Of a DNA stretch of 64,000 bases, positions 54,531-62,125 are shown in pieces. The position numbers and the translations under genes were made by a program. The notes beneath the pieces are model-generated. The model saw nothing but the letters and a program-made list of their open reading frames with translations. It was not told where the DNA came from and did no database searches. The DNA lies in assembly GCA_021779095.1 (NCBI GenBank), contig JAJYBI010000012.1, forward strand, positions 28,606 through 92,605. Direction: 5' to 3'. Numbering within the stretch: position 1 is the stretch's first letter; every line of letters begins with the position of its first letter. The stretch is from Deltaproteobacteria bacterium (GTDB lineage Bacteria > Desulfobacterota > Desulfuromonadia > Geobacterales > JAJYBI01).

Positions 54531-55159
54531 TCAACGTCTGTACTGTCACCCGCATCCGCCACAGGCGGCGCTTCAAGCGGAACCACCCCCTCCAGCGGCA
54601 ACTCCTCCTGCTGCTCGAACGGCGGCTCCTGGGCGAGGTTCTGGATCTCCTTCAGGGTCGGCAGGCTCTTCAGGTCTTTCAGACTGAACAGCTCCAGGAA
54701 CTCCCGGGTCGTGCCGTAGATGAGCGGTTTCCCCGGCACGTCACGCTTGCCGAGGATACGGATCAGTTTCTTCTCCAGCAGCGTCTTCAGTACCCCGCCG
54801 CAGTCCACCCCGCGCAGGTACTCGATCTCGGCCCGGATGACCGGCTGGCGGTAGGCGATGATCGCCAGCGTCTCCAGGGCGGACTGGCTGAAGCGCGGGG
54901 TACGTGTCCGGTTGAGTCGCTTTAGATAGTCGGTGATCTCCGGACGGGTGCGCAGCTGGTACCCCTCGGCAACCTCGGCGAGCATGACCCCCCGTCCCTC
55001 AGCGGCATAGTCATCGGCAAGACGGGACAATGCCTCACGTATGGCAGGCCGCTCGAACTCCTCCAGCACGCTGCACAGTCGGTCCAGCGTCAGGGGACCG
55101 TCCGCGACGAACAATATCCCCTCCACGATGGCCTTCAGATCACAGTTCGACGTTTCCAT
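54527..55159 (-). CDS. scpB: Segregation and condensation protein B
   Basis: 210 residues with two winged-helix domains: NCDLKAIVEGILFVADGPLTLDRL, RFSQSALETLAIIAYRQPVIRAEIEYLRGVDCGGVLKTLLEK, and the ending GKPLIYGTTREFLELFSLKDLKSLP. Accessory kleisin-binding subunit of the SMC condensin. ATG at 55159 overlaps the scpA end by 20 bases; an in-frame ATG seven codons earlier is possible. Confidence 0.95.
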   Translation of the reverse strand: METSNCDLKAIVEGILFVADGPLTLDRLCSVLEEFERPAIREALSRLADDYAAEGRGVMLAEVAEGYQLRTRPEITDYLKRLNRTRTPRFSQSALETLAIIAYRQPVIRAEIEYLRGVDCGGVLKTLLEKKLIRILGKRDVPGKPLIYGTTREFLELFSLKDLKSLPTLKEIQNLAQEPPFEQQEELPLEGVVPLEAPPVADAGDSTDVE

Positions 55160-55907
55160 CGCTCTCCTCGCCGGCATCATCCAGGAGTGCCGGTACGATC
55201 CAGATGGGACCGTAGCGCTCCGCCTGCATCACCTTAGTCATCTTGAGTTTACACAGTTCCAGTACGGCAAGGAACGTCACCACCAGGTAGTCCCGGCTCA
55301 GCTCCCCGGTAAAGAGGTCCTCGAACGCCAGCGCCTGGCTGCCGGCAAGCTGGTCGAGTATCTCGTTGATCCGGTCGGCGATGCTGATGGAGTCGGTCCC
55401 CACCTCGTGGAACCGTTCCTCCGAGACCTGGGAGAGGATACGCCGGAACGCGTCCACCAGCTCGAACAGCTCCACCTCCACCGACTCCCGCTCCTCACTC
55501 TCCGCCTCTTCCTCCTGCGGAGCGGGGCTGCGCGCGAACAGGTCCCGGCCGAGCAGCTGGCGCTCGCCGAGCTCGTCCGCCGCTTCCTTGTACCGCTGGT
55601 ACTCCAAAAGGCGCCGCACGAGCTCCGCGCGGGGGTCTTCCTCCTCCGCCTCACCCGTCTCTTCGTCGGGGATGACCGGCAGGAGCATCCTGGATTTGAT
55701 CTGGATAAGGGTGGACGCCATGACCAGGAACTCCCCGGCGATCTCCAGGTTGAGCTCCTTCATCAGCTTGATGTACTCCAGGTACTGGCGCGTGATGGTG
55801 GAAACGGGGATGTCGTAGATGTCCACCTCGTTCTTGCGGATGAGGTGGAGCAGGAGGTCGAGGGGCCCCTCGAACGCCTCGAGCTTGACGTTGTAGACGG
55901 ACGACAT
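55140..55907 (-). CDS. scpA: Segregation and condensation protein A
   Basis: 255-residue kleisin: YNVKLEAFEGPLDLLLHLIRKNEVDIYDIPVSTITRQYLEYI at the N-terminus, LVMASTLIQIKSRMLLP, an acidic linker (about 90-140) and the C-terminal winged helix (VVTFLAVLELCKLKMTKVMQAERYGPIWI). Bridges the SMC heads. The frame stays open far upstream, over trpS, but that part is a shadow; ATG 55907 is the usual family start, with only a weak ribosome binding site. Confidence 0.93.
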   Translation of the reverse strand: MSSVYNVKLEAFEGPLDLLLHLIRKNEVDIYDIPVSTITRQYLEYIKLMKELNLEIAGEFLVMASTLIQIKSRMLLPVIPDEETGEAEEEDPRAELVRRLLEYQRYKEAADELGERQLLGRDLFARSPAPQEEEAESEERESVEVELFELVDAFRRILSQVSEERFHEVGTDSISIADRINEILDQLAGSQALAFEDLFTGELSRDYLVVTFLAVLELCKLKMTKVMQAERYGPIWIVPALLDDAGEESDGNVEL

Positions 55908-55984
55908 GCCGTCGAGCAGTGGCGATGGTTCGGTGGTCACGTGTGATTGCGGACGACGCCCTGAAGCGCCCAAGCCTTGCGGCT

Positions 55985-56968
55985 TCAGAGCTTCAGGGCG
56001 GCCCGCACCTCCTGCATGTTCCGCGCGGCCTCTTCCGAAGCCTTCCGGCTCCCCTCGGTGAGCAGATCGGTCACAAGCGAAGGATCGGCCGCCAGTTCCT
56101 CCCGCTTCGCGCGGAACGGCGCCAGGGTCTCTACCAGGTATTCCGCCTGGATCTTCTTGCAGTCGACGCAGCCGAGCTGCGCGCCGCGGCAGGCGGTCTC
56201 GATCTCCGCCCTTTTCTCCGCCGGGATGTACGTCCTGTTCAGGGAATAGGCCACGCACCGGTCCGGCTCGCCCGGGTCGGCGCGGCGCGGCCGCTGGACA
56301 TCCGTCACCATGGACATCACCTTCTTGCGCGTCTCCTCGGCGGTCTCTGAGAGGAAGATGGCGTTGCCGTAGGACTTGCTCATCTTCCGGCCGTCGGTGC
56401 CGAGCACCTTGGGCATCTCCGTCAGGAGCGCCTCCGGCTCGGGGAATACCTCGCCGTACAGGTAGTTGAACCGGCGGGCGATCTCCCGGGTGATCTCCAG
56501 GTGCGGCAGCTGGTCGTGCCCCACCGGCACCTTGGTGGACTTGTACAGGATGATGTCGGCGGCCATGAGCACCGGATACCCCAAAAACCCAAAGGTGGAC
56601 AGGTCCTTGGTCGTCAGGTTCTCCCGCATCTCCTTGTAGGTGGGGTTGCGCTCCAGCCAGGAAACGGGGGTGATCATGGCGAGGATCAGGTTCAGCTCCG
56701 CATGCTGCGGCACGAGGCTCTGCTCGAAGATGACGCTCTTTTGGGGGTCGATCCCGAAGGCGAGCCAGTCGAGCACCATCTCCCGCGTACTCTCCTTGAT
56801 CCCGGAGGTGTCCGCGTACTCGGTGGTCAGGGAGTGCCAGTCGGCGGCGAAGAAGAAACAGCGGTAGTTTCGCTGGAGTTCCAGCCAGTTGGCCAGCACC
56901 CCGTGGTAATGGCCGAGGTGCAGTTTCCCCGTGGGTCTCATGCCGCTGACGACGCGTGCTGTATGCAT
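55985..56968 (-). CDS. trpS: Tryptophanyl-tRNA synthetase
   Basis: 327-residue class Ic synthetase: SGMRPTGKLHLGHYHGVL (HIGH-type), AADWHSLTTEYAD, PVLMAADIILYKSTKVPVGHDQLPHLEI and GRKMSKSYGN (KMSKS). Charges tRNA-Trp. The C-terminal CxxC-containing stretch (ACRGAQLGCVDCKK) is a feature of this subgroup. ATG at 56968, AAGGAG ten bases upstream. Confidence 0.96.
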   Translation of the reverse strand: MHTARVVSGMRPTGKLHLGHYHGVLANWLELQRNYRCFFFAADWHSLTTEYADTSGIKESTREMVLDWLAFGIDPQKSVIFEQSLVPQHAELNLILAMITPVSWLERNPTYKEMRENLTTKDLSTFGFLGYPVLMAADIILYKSTKVPVGHDQLPHLEITREIARRFNYLYGEVFPEPEALLTEMPKVLGTDGRKMSKSYGNAIFLSETAEETRKKVMSMVTDVQRPRRADPGEPDRCVAYSLNRTYIPAEKRAEIETACRGAQLGCVDCKKIQAEYLVETLAPFRAKREELAADPSLVTDLLTEGSRKASEEAARNMQEVRAALKL

Positions 56969-57019
56969 AAAACGGATTCTCCTTGAACGTTGTGTCATTC
57001 CCGGCGCCGAGGTTTCGTC

Positions 57020-57700
57020 CTAGTGCATCAGGAACTTCTCGACCACACCGAATACGATCTGGTTGCACGGTCCGGCAAAGAGCCGCACACCGACATCCAG
57101 TGCCGGCAGGAAGAGGTACGAAAAGATGTCGGTGAAGAAGACCAGCAGGATAATGATGATCATGCCGAACGGCTCGATCCGGGCGTACACCGCCGCCTGC
57201 CTCGGCGGCAGCAGTCCCACCGCCACCCTGCCGCCGTCCAGCGGCGGCACCGGCATCAGGTTGAAGATCGCCAGCAGCAGGTTGATATAGACGGAAAACG
57301 CCAGCATGTAGATGATCGGTTCGACGAACCCCTGCGCCGCATGCCCGGTCAGTCCACTGGTGAACGAAACGACCAACCGCAACGCAAGTGCTGACAATAG
57401 TGCCAGGAGGGTATTCGTTACGGGTCCCGCAAGCGCCACCCAGACCATGTCCCGCTTCGGACGCCGCAGGTTGCCGAAGTTCACCGGAACCGGCTTAGCC
57501 CAGCCGATACCGATGATGAAGACCATGATCGTGCCGAAGATGTCCAGATGCTTCAGGGGATTGAGGGTAAGGCGCCCCATGGACTTGGCGGTGTTGTCGC
57601 CCAAGTAGTATGCGACGAGCCCGTGGGATACCTCGTGACACGTGATCGCCATAAGACCCGGCACGAGCATGATCGAAATTTTCAGAAGAATGCTGTCCAT
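57020..57700 (-). CDS. M50 family site-2-type zinc protease
   Basis: 226 residues, membrane-embedded: zinc motif HEVSH in MAITCHEVSHGLVAYYLGD, GPVTNTLLALLSALALRL, and the second metal motif NLMPVPPLDGGR. Belongs to the rhomboid-size S2P-like subgroup without PDZ domain, common next to trpS. Substrates unknown. ATG at 57700 with TGGAG four bases upstream; an in-frame ATG seven codons earlier is possible. Operon with trpS, scpA and scpB downstream. Confidence 0.92.
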   Translation of the reverse strand: MDSILLKISIMLVPGLMAITCHEVSHGLVAYYLGDNTAKSMGRLTLNPLKHLDIFGTIMVFIIGIGWAKPVPVNFGNLRRPKRDMVWVALAGPVTNTLLALLSALALRLVVSFTSGLTGHAAQGFVEPIIYMLAFSVYINLLLAIFNLMPVPPLDGGRVAVGLLPPRQAAVYARIEPFGMIIIILLVFFTDIFSYLFLPALDVGVRLFAGPCNQIVFGVVEKFLMH

Positions 57701-57729
57701 GCAACTCCAGATATTCGCCAAACCTTGTT

Positions 57730-57758
57730 TTTCTAGCAGATTACCCGTTCAAAGTCAA
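57730..57758 (-). promoter_or_regulatory. Promoter of the M50-trpS-scpAB operon
   Basis: TTGACT -35 (57753-57758), 17-base spacer, TAGAAA -10 (57730-57735) on the minus strand. Confidence 0.65.
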
Positions 57759-57883
57759 CGAAGGGGCACTTTCGCTCACATGGAAACTCCGGGTGGTCAC
57801 GGCGTAATATGCACGCTAAAGACAACACTATCGTCGGGTATTCCCCAGCCGAAATGATATATCAGCGGTATAACGAACCGCGG

Positions 57884-57929
57884 AAAAGCAACAGGGGGCT
57901 ACGGAATGGACCGTAACCCCCTGTTTTTA
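57884..57929 (-). terminator. tRNA-Pro terminator, chromosomal side of the insertion
   Basis: The stem ACAGGGGG-TACGG/CCGTA-CCCCCTGT with one mismatch (57891-57924) has TTTT on the minus-strand side and a matching TTTTT on the plus side. It directly follows the tRNA-Pro fragment and is the likely original terminator of that tRNA. Confidence 0.8.
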
Positions 57930-57974
57930 TGGTCGGTGCGACTGGATTCGAACCAGCGACCACTAGACCCCCAG
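57930..57974 (-). other. attL: 3' half of tRNA-Pro(GGG), interrupted at the anticodon loop
   Basis: Reading the minus strand: loop CTGGGGG (anticodon GGG, U33, G37), anticodon 3' stem TCTAG, variable TGGTC, T-arm GCTGG TTCGAAT CCAGT, acceptor 3' strand CGCACCG, discriminator A and CCA. The 5' half is missing: what precedes the loop is not CTAGA but sequence next to the integrase. This is the left attachment site of the element to the right. The intact tRNA should lie at its far end, outside the window. Confidence 0.85.
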
Positions 57975-57990
57975 AATGACGGGTGTCTTT

Positions 57991-59142
57991 TTAACCTTTT
58001 GTTTCTGTGGGTTTTTTTGTGTCTTTTCGTTTCTTGGTTGTCGTCTTCTGCTCCTGTCGGTAGGCCTCCAGCTTGGTGCTCTGCTGGATGCGGTGCCGTA
58101 TCTTGGTGCGCAGGTAGATCTGGGTGGTTTTGATGTCGGCATGCCCCAGGTTGTGCTGGACGGTGTCCAGGTCGGCGCCGCTTTCAAGCATTTCGGTTGC
58201 GAAGTTGCTCCGGAACAGGTGGTTGTAGATGTTCTTGCTGATCCCGGCCCGCTCGGCGGCGTTCTCTATGGCCTTGCGCAGGTCTTTATACGGCTGGGTG
58301 CCGTCTCCCCTGGGGCTGGTCAGGACGTAGCCGGTGGGCTTCTTTTCGATCCGCCGCTTCAGTTCCTGCCGCAGCTGGTCGGTGACGATCGGGACGAACC
58401 TCTCCTTGTTGCCCTTCCCCTTCACGAGCATGACATCGTCATCGAGCAGGACATGCTCGGCCCGCAGGGTAAGCGCCTCGCTCTTGCGCAGCCCGGCGTC
58501 GTTGTAGAGCATGACGGCCAACCGGGCGTTGGCGTGACACTTGGTGAGGAGCAGATCGACCTCGGAAACGGAGGGAAGTACCTTTTCGGTCCTGGGCAGG
58601 TTTTTGAACTTGGGGATGGTGAAGGTGAGCGGCAGCATGTGCTTTTCCTTGATGCAGTAATCGAGAAAAAGCCCCATGTACTTGAGCTCGGTGTTGATCC
58701 GTTTCTTGCCGGTGGGCTTGGGCGGTGCGTAGGTCTTCTCCGGGTCGGGGTTCCTGACCGGCGGCCGCCAGGTGTGGGAGAGCCGTTTGCGCATGTAATC
58801 CTCAAACAGCGGCAGGGTGAGGCGGGACAGCTTCCACTGGCCGAAGTGCTCCAGGAGACGCTTGAGAGCGTACTCGATATCGGCGACGGTGCTGGCGGCA
58901 TGATCGAGGGCGTAGGATTTGAGCCAGTCGGGCATGACGTCGACGACCTTGGGATCGTGGGGGACAACCTGAGAATGTTGACGGCGGAGCGCCAACTCCA
59001 ACCCCCGGGCCTGGGCCAAGGTGACCTGGCTGACGACCTGCTTGACCTGCTTACCCTTGCGCCCCTGTGGATAGAAATCAATGATGTACTTGCCGGGAAC
59101 GATCAGGCCGGTGTGCTTGTCTTTGTAGGGGCGGACAGACAC
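57991..59142 (-). CDS. Tyrosine integrase of the tRNA-Pro element
   Basis: 383 residues: N-terminal arm-binding-like part, SAM-like core-binding domain (about 65-190) and catalytic domain with Arg in NDAGLRKSEALTL, the VKGKGNKERFVPI strand with Lys, HLFRSNFATEML (HxxR), LGHADIKTTQIYLR (His and the nucleophile Tyr). Lys-rich tail. It ends 16 bases from the att fragment, the usual placement of an integrase. GTG start at 59142, overlapping the stop of the lipoprotein gene by one base, with no clear ribosome binding site. Confidence 0.93.
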   Translation of the reverse strand: MSVRPYKDKHTGLIVPGKYIIDFYPQGRKGKQVKQVVSQVTLAQARGLELALRRQHSQVVPHDPKVVDVMPDWLKSYALDHAASTVADIEYALKRLLEHFGQWKLSRLTLPLFEDYMRKRLSHTWRPPVRNPDPEKTYAPPKPTGKKRINTELKYMGLFLDYCIKEKHMLPLTFTIPKFKNLPRTEKVLPSVSEVDLLLTKCHANARLAVMLYNDAGLRKSEALTLRAEHVLLDDDVMLVKGKGNKERFVPIVTDQLRQELKRRIEKKPTGYVLTSPRGDGTQPYKDLRKAIENAAERAGISKNIYNHLFRSNFATEMLESGADLDTVQHNLGHADIKTTQIYLRTKIRHRIQQSTKLEAYRQEQKTTTKKRKDTKKPTETKG

Positions 59143-59717
59143 TATTTGTACTGTTTGGCCAATGCCTCGGCCTGCAATTTGATTTGTTCTGGATTGATGG
59201 TTATGACCAATGACTCGCCGTCCCTGGCACTGAGTTTGATTGGATAACCGTGCTGAAGGCGTTCTTGGTATATCTTGTTGTTAAGTTCGACGCCGATGAT
59301 TTCAGACAAACTGCACCCAAATCTGTCACAATCACCAACCGACGAATCTATCTTGGTTACAGGGAGATCATCAGCATGGTCATCCGCAGCCGCCCAAAAG
59401 GTCTTCCATTCACCATGGTAAAAAAATTCCGTGTACAACTGGTTCTCGACTCGGTGAGTGGTTTTGTCCATCCAACTGCGGATCGACCACCTGCACCAGC
59501 CTCCATACGTATCATTCAGATCCACAGAAGCTGATGGGCCGATGAATTCAATTTCCTTACTGAACTGATCGGTTTTGACTATGACTTGAGGCGGTGGCGG
59601 TTTTGGGGCGGTCTTCGCTATCCAATCTTTTTGCCACTGGGGCTGATATTTCGCCATTTCGGCAGCAGTGCATCCAGACAGCATAAAAAAAATAACGACA
59701 AGGCAACAGTTTTTCAT
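59142..59717 (-). CDS. Element-encoded lipoprotein of unknown function
   Basis: 191 residues with a lipobox (CLVVIFFMLSGC), a Pro-rich spacer (KTAPKPPPPQV), then a soluble domain with several Trp and two Cys pairs (YGGWCRWSIRSW, DCDRFGCSLS). Periplasmic, lipid-anchored. ATG at 59717 with AGGGGGAC. It sits between the repressor side and the integrase, in the same direction as both, where lysogenic-conversion or exclusion genes are often found; that role is a guess. Confidence 0.72.
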   Translation of the reverse strand: MKNCCLVVIFFMLSGCTAAEMAKYQPQWQKDWIAKTAPKPPPPQVIVKTDQFSKEIEFIGPSASVDLNDTYGGWCRWSIRSWMDKTTHRVENQLYTEFFYHGEWKTFWAAADDHADDLPVTKIDSSVGDCDRFGCSLSEIIGVELNNKIYQERLQHGYPIKLSARDGESLVITINPEQIKLQAEALAKQYK

Positions 59718-59733
59718 TTGTCCCCCTGAGAGA

Positions 59734-59925
59734 TTAAACCTCAATCCCACATTTTGAACAACGCCACGGCTTTGAAGATAAGACAAGGCATAGCCATACG
59801 ATAAGCCAAATCCCGGCAGTTACAATCGATAGAAGCAAATGAAGAATATGGTTTCTCCCGGCTCGTATTGCCAATACCTGATCATTGCATCGCTTACACC
59901 ACTTCGTGGTATGTTGCTCACCCAT
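59734..59925 (-). CDS. Zinc-ribbon membrane protein
   Basis: 63 residues: KWCKRCNDQVLAI, one or two hydrophobic helices (about 27-50: HLLLSIVTAGIWLIVWLCLVL), then WRCSKCG. Two CxxC knuckles flank the membrane part. ATG at 59925 with a strong GGAGGGGAG. Ends 16 bases before the lipoprotein start, suggesting one unit. Function unknown. Confidence 0.7.
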   Translation of the reverse strand: MGEQHTTKWCKRCNDQVLAIRAGRNHILHLLLSIVTAGIWLIVWLCLVLSSKPWRCSKCGIEV

Positions 59926-59955
59926 CGGGCTCCCCTCCTATATTCTTATTCGATT

Positions 59956-60522
59956 TTACAACAATTCCCGCCATGCCTTGATGACCTTGCCGATGATCCG
60001 GTAATGCTCGTTTGGTTCGATGGGCCCATATTTCGGGTTGTCGCTAGTGAGTAGCTGACTGCCGTCCGGTCGAGATCGCAGTCGCTTGACCATGAACTCT
60101 CCCCATTCGTTGTGTGCAACCACAATGTCCTTATTCTGATAGTCGCCGTTGCGAATAAATGCCACATAGTCTCCGTCTTCGAGGGGAAGCATAGAATCTC
60201 CCTTGATCCGTAGGGCATATGCTTCTTCTGGCAGGTCGGACCGATACACCCATTCCCCGACTTCTTCGGCAACATATTCCGGGAATCCAGCCGGGATACT
60301 GCCGAGCACTGGTATTCGCCGGACCGGCTTTGCATCAGGTGGGAGTTCATCATACTTTGCAAGACGCAAAATTTTCATCTGCTGGGCATCCGGGATACCC
60401 CGTTGTTTCCACGTACTAATCGTGCTCTGCTCTACTCCAAGCACAGCAGCAAGGTCCTTGTCCCGTTTTACCCCTAATAATTTCTTGACGTTATCAATCT
60501 CTTGCTGATTATTTCTCACCAT
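59956..60522 (-). CDS. LexA/CI-like S24 repressor
   Basis: 188 residues: N-terminal HTH (VKKLLGVKRDKDLAAVLGVEQSTISTWKQRGIPD), a hinge with the Ala-Gly cleavage site SIPAGFPEY, and the S24 peptidase domain with Ser in IKGDSMLPLEDGDYVAF and Lys in FMVKRLRS. Expected to keep the element silent and to self-cleave with RecA after DNA damage. ATG at 60522 with AAGGGA nine bases upstream. Faces the rightward promoter at 60536-60564, whose spacer is a perfect palindrome. Confidence 0.93.
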   Translation of the reverse strand: MVRNNQQEIDNVKKLLGVKRDKDLAAVLGVEQSTISTWKQRGIPDAQQMKILRLAKYDELPPDAKPVRRIPVLGSIPAGFPEYVAEEVGEWVYRSDLPEEAYALRIKGDSMLPLEDGDYVAFIRNGDYQNKDIVVAHNEWGEFMVKRLRSRPDGSQLLTSDNPKYGPIEPNEHYRIIGKVIKAWRELL

Positions 60523-60535
60523 GCAAATATTTCCC

Positions 60536-60564
60536 TTGACAGTTCGCACAGTGCGAACTATTCT
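60536..60564 (+). promoter_or_regulatory. Rightward early promoter with built-in operator
   Basis: TTGACA -35 (60536-60541), 17-base spacer, TATTCT -10 (60559-60564). The perfect palindrome AGTTCGCAC A GTGCGAACT (60541-60559) fills the spacer exactly, so a bound repressor dimer would block polymerase. A second palindrome ATTACT AA AGTAAT lies at 60573-60586. Confidence 0.85.
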
Positions 60565-60617
60565 TGTCTCATATTACTAAAGTAATAACTGCTTAACACA
60601 AACAGAGGATATCTGCA

Positions 60618-60854
60618 ATGGCAACCGCACACCCGACATACGACTGGTCGCAGCTCAAGGCGAAGCTCAAGGCCAAGGGGAAGACCGTTTCCGGTTGGTG
60701 CGATGAACAGCACCCCCCCATTGAGTACTCGTCACTGAATAATCTCCGTTACGGATTCTGGACTCCCCGGCACGGGTATGGTCCGGAGGCCCGGAGAATT
60801 ATCGATCTGGCTCTGAAGGATGGACTGATCGAGGAATTGAAGGACGCCGCCTGA
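60618..60854 (+). CDS. Small early protein, possibly Cro-like
   Basis: 78 residues, basic start (YDWSQLKAKLKAKGKTVSGWCDEQ) and helical end. First gene after the operator-promoter, the usual place of a Cro- or Cox-like regulator, but no HTH is obvious. ATG at 60618 with AGAGGAT. Confidence 0.6.
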   Translation: MATAHPTYDWSQLKAKLKAKGKTVSGWCDEQHPPIEYSSLNNLRYGFWTPRHGYGPEARRIIDLALKDGLIEELKDAA

Positions 60855-60927
60855 AACCCTGCTTTCACGGTGAGACTGTAATGCATCCCCGGCAACGGGG
60901 AAATGAGAATATCCAAGGAGTTTTACC

Positions 60928-61395
60928 GTGAGAGGCAACGGGACCCCGACAACCTACAACGAGGCAGTGTACCAGCTGGTGCACCGCTCGGACCTTCCCC
61001 CCAAGCAAATCGCCGACCGGCTCGGACTCGGCCTTTCCACCCTGTACAACGCGGCGAATCCGGATATGGACGAGCCGCAACTTTCGCACAAGCATATCGT
61101 CCCCGCTACCAACCTGACCCGCAATTTCGCCGTGCTCGATTATTTCGAGCATGCCTGCGGCCGAGTAGCGTTCGAGATCCCCGCTGCCTCGGACAACGTG
61201 TCGGAGGTAGCCCGGGAGTTGAGCACCGTGGTCGCCCGCTTCGGGGACCTGCTGGCCAAGGTGGGGCAGGCGCTGGAGAATGACGGACGAGTGGACGAAA
61301 GCGAACTGGAATTGCTGGTGGGGCCGGCCTGCCAGGAGCTGATCACGCAGACGGCGCGGCTGTGGAATGCAGGGAAGAAAGAGGCCGGGAAATGA
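60928..61395 (+). CDS. CII-like phage regulatory protein
   Basis: 155 residues: NEAVYQLVHRSDLPPKQIADRLGLGLSTLYNAANPD is a clear HTH, followed by a helical part (FEIPAASDNVSEVARELSTVVARFGDLLAKVGQAL). The layout matches the phage regulatory CII family of Mu/P2-like and related elements. GTG start at 60928 with AAGGAG seven bases upstream. Confidence 0.72.
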   Translation: MRGNGTPTTYNEAVYQLVHRSDLPPKQIADRLGLGLSTLYNAANPDMDEPQLSHKHIVPATNLTRNFAVLDYFEHACGRVAFEIPAASDNVSEVARELSTVVARFGDLLAKVGQALENDGRVDESELELLVGPACQELITQTARLWNAGKKEAGK

Positions 61396-61634
61396 CGGCG
61401 ATACTGGACGAACTGCTGGAGATGAGTCGGCGGATGGAGCAGCGGCTGCAGCGGATCGAAGGGCTGTTGGCAACCGAGATATCCGATGAGACGCTCCCGC
61501 CTGGCGACAGCGAAATGATGACGGATCATGAACGGGTGTTGCTGATGTCCCAGCCGGATCCGCTGGCGGCGATCAGGGCCAGGGAGAAGAGCCTGCGGGG
61601 GAAACGGAACCGCACGACACGGAGGACTGCATGA
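61392..61634 (+). CDS. Hypothetical coiled-coil protein
   Basis: 80 residues: coiled coil TAILDELLEMSRRMEQRLQRIEGLL, then an acidic and an Arg-rich end. ATG at 61392 overlaps the previous stop by four bases (ATGA). No family recognised. Confidence 0.6.
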   Translation: MTAILDELLEMSRRMEQRLQRIEGLLATEISDETLPPGDSEMMTDHERVLLMSQPDPLAAIRAREKSLRGKRNRTTRRTA

Positions 61635-61759
61635 AAGGGAAACTTTTGTGGTTGTTACTGTTGCTGCTGGTGGCTTTTTCAATCGCAGGCCATGAGGAGA
61701 ACCGGGACATCGCCAACCTGACCGCCCAGCAGCGGGCGTCGGTCGTGGCTCGGTGGTGA
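61631..61759 (+). CDS. Small single-helix membrane peptide
   Basis: 42 residues: KGKLLWLLLLLLVAFSIAGHEENRDIANL..., a signal-anchor-like helix and a short polar tail. ATG 61631 overlaps the previous stop (ATGA). Supported only by coupling and composition. Confidence 0.5.
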   Translation: MKGKLLWLLLLLLVAFSIAGHEENRDIANLTAQQRASVVARW

Positions 61760-61762
61760 GCG

Positions 61763-61927
61763 ATGAGCGCCACGGCAACTCCATGCAGCCGCTGCAAGGT
61801 GTACCGCTGCGAGCGGCAGTCGGAGTTCTGCAAAATGCTGTTTTTCAGCATGGCCGGTGAAAGCCGGCCGGAGTGTCGGGAGTTCGAGCCGCGATCCTTC
61901 CACGGGCTGGAGGATGTGGCGTCGTAA
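61763..61927 (+). CDS. Small Cys-rich protein
   Basis: 54 residues: PCSRCKVYRCERQSEFCKMLFF then PECREFEPRSFHG. Five or so Cys suggest a zinc- or metal-binding knuckle. ATG 61763 is four bases after the previous stop. No family recognised. Confidence 0.5.
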   Translation: MSATATPCSRCKVYRCERQSEFCKMLFFSMAGESRPECREFEPRSFHGLEDVAS

Positions 61928-62125
61928 CATCAAGCCGGTGTCCCACTATCACTATCGGTCCCGTCTGGCTAGTAGATGCGGAGGGTGTTGGGCGAAAGCC
62001 ACCGAGCCGGCACAATTTACAGCGTAATCACGAAATGCGCGAATAGGGTCGCCCCCGAAAAGCGGTTGCCTCACCGCCTGTCGCGCAGATCCACGAGGCA
62101 ATCACATCATGGCGGGGAGGCAGTC

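Noticed and set aside
55908..57068. Upstream extension of the scpA frame across trpS
   Set aside because: The extension is the out-of-frame complement of trpS, which has HIGH and KMSKS motifs; scpA starts at the conserved segment near 55907.
61928..62125. Gap in the early operon of the element
   Set aside because: An open frame runs into the recombinase gene but has no ribosome binding site; short inverted repeats are imperfect. It might hold a small RNA, but nothing supports a specific call.
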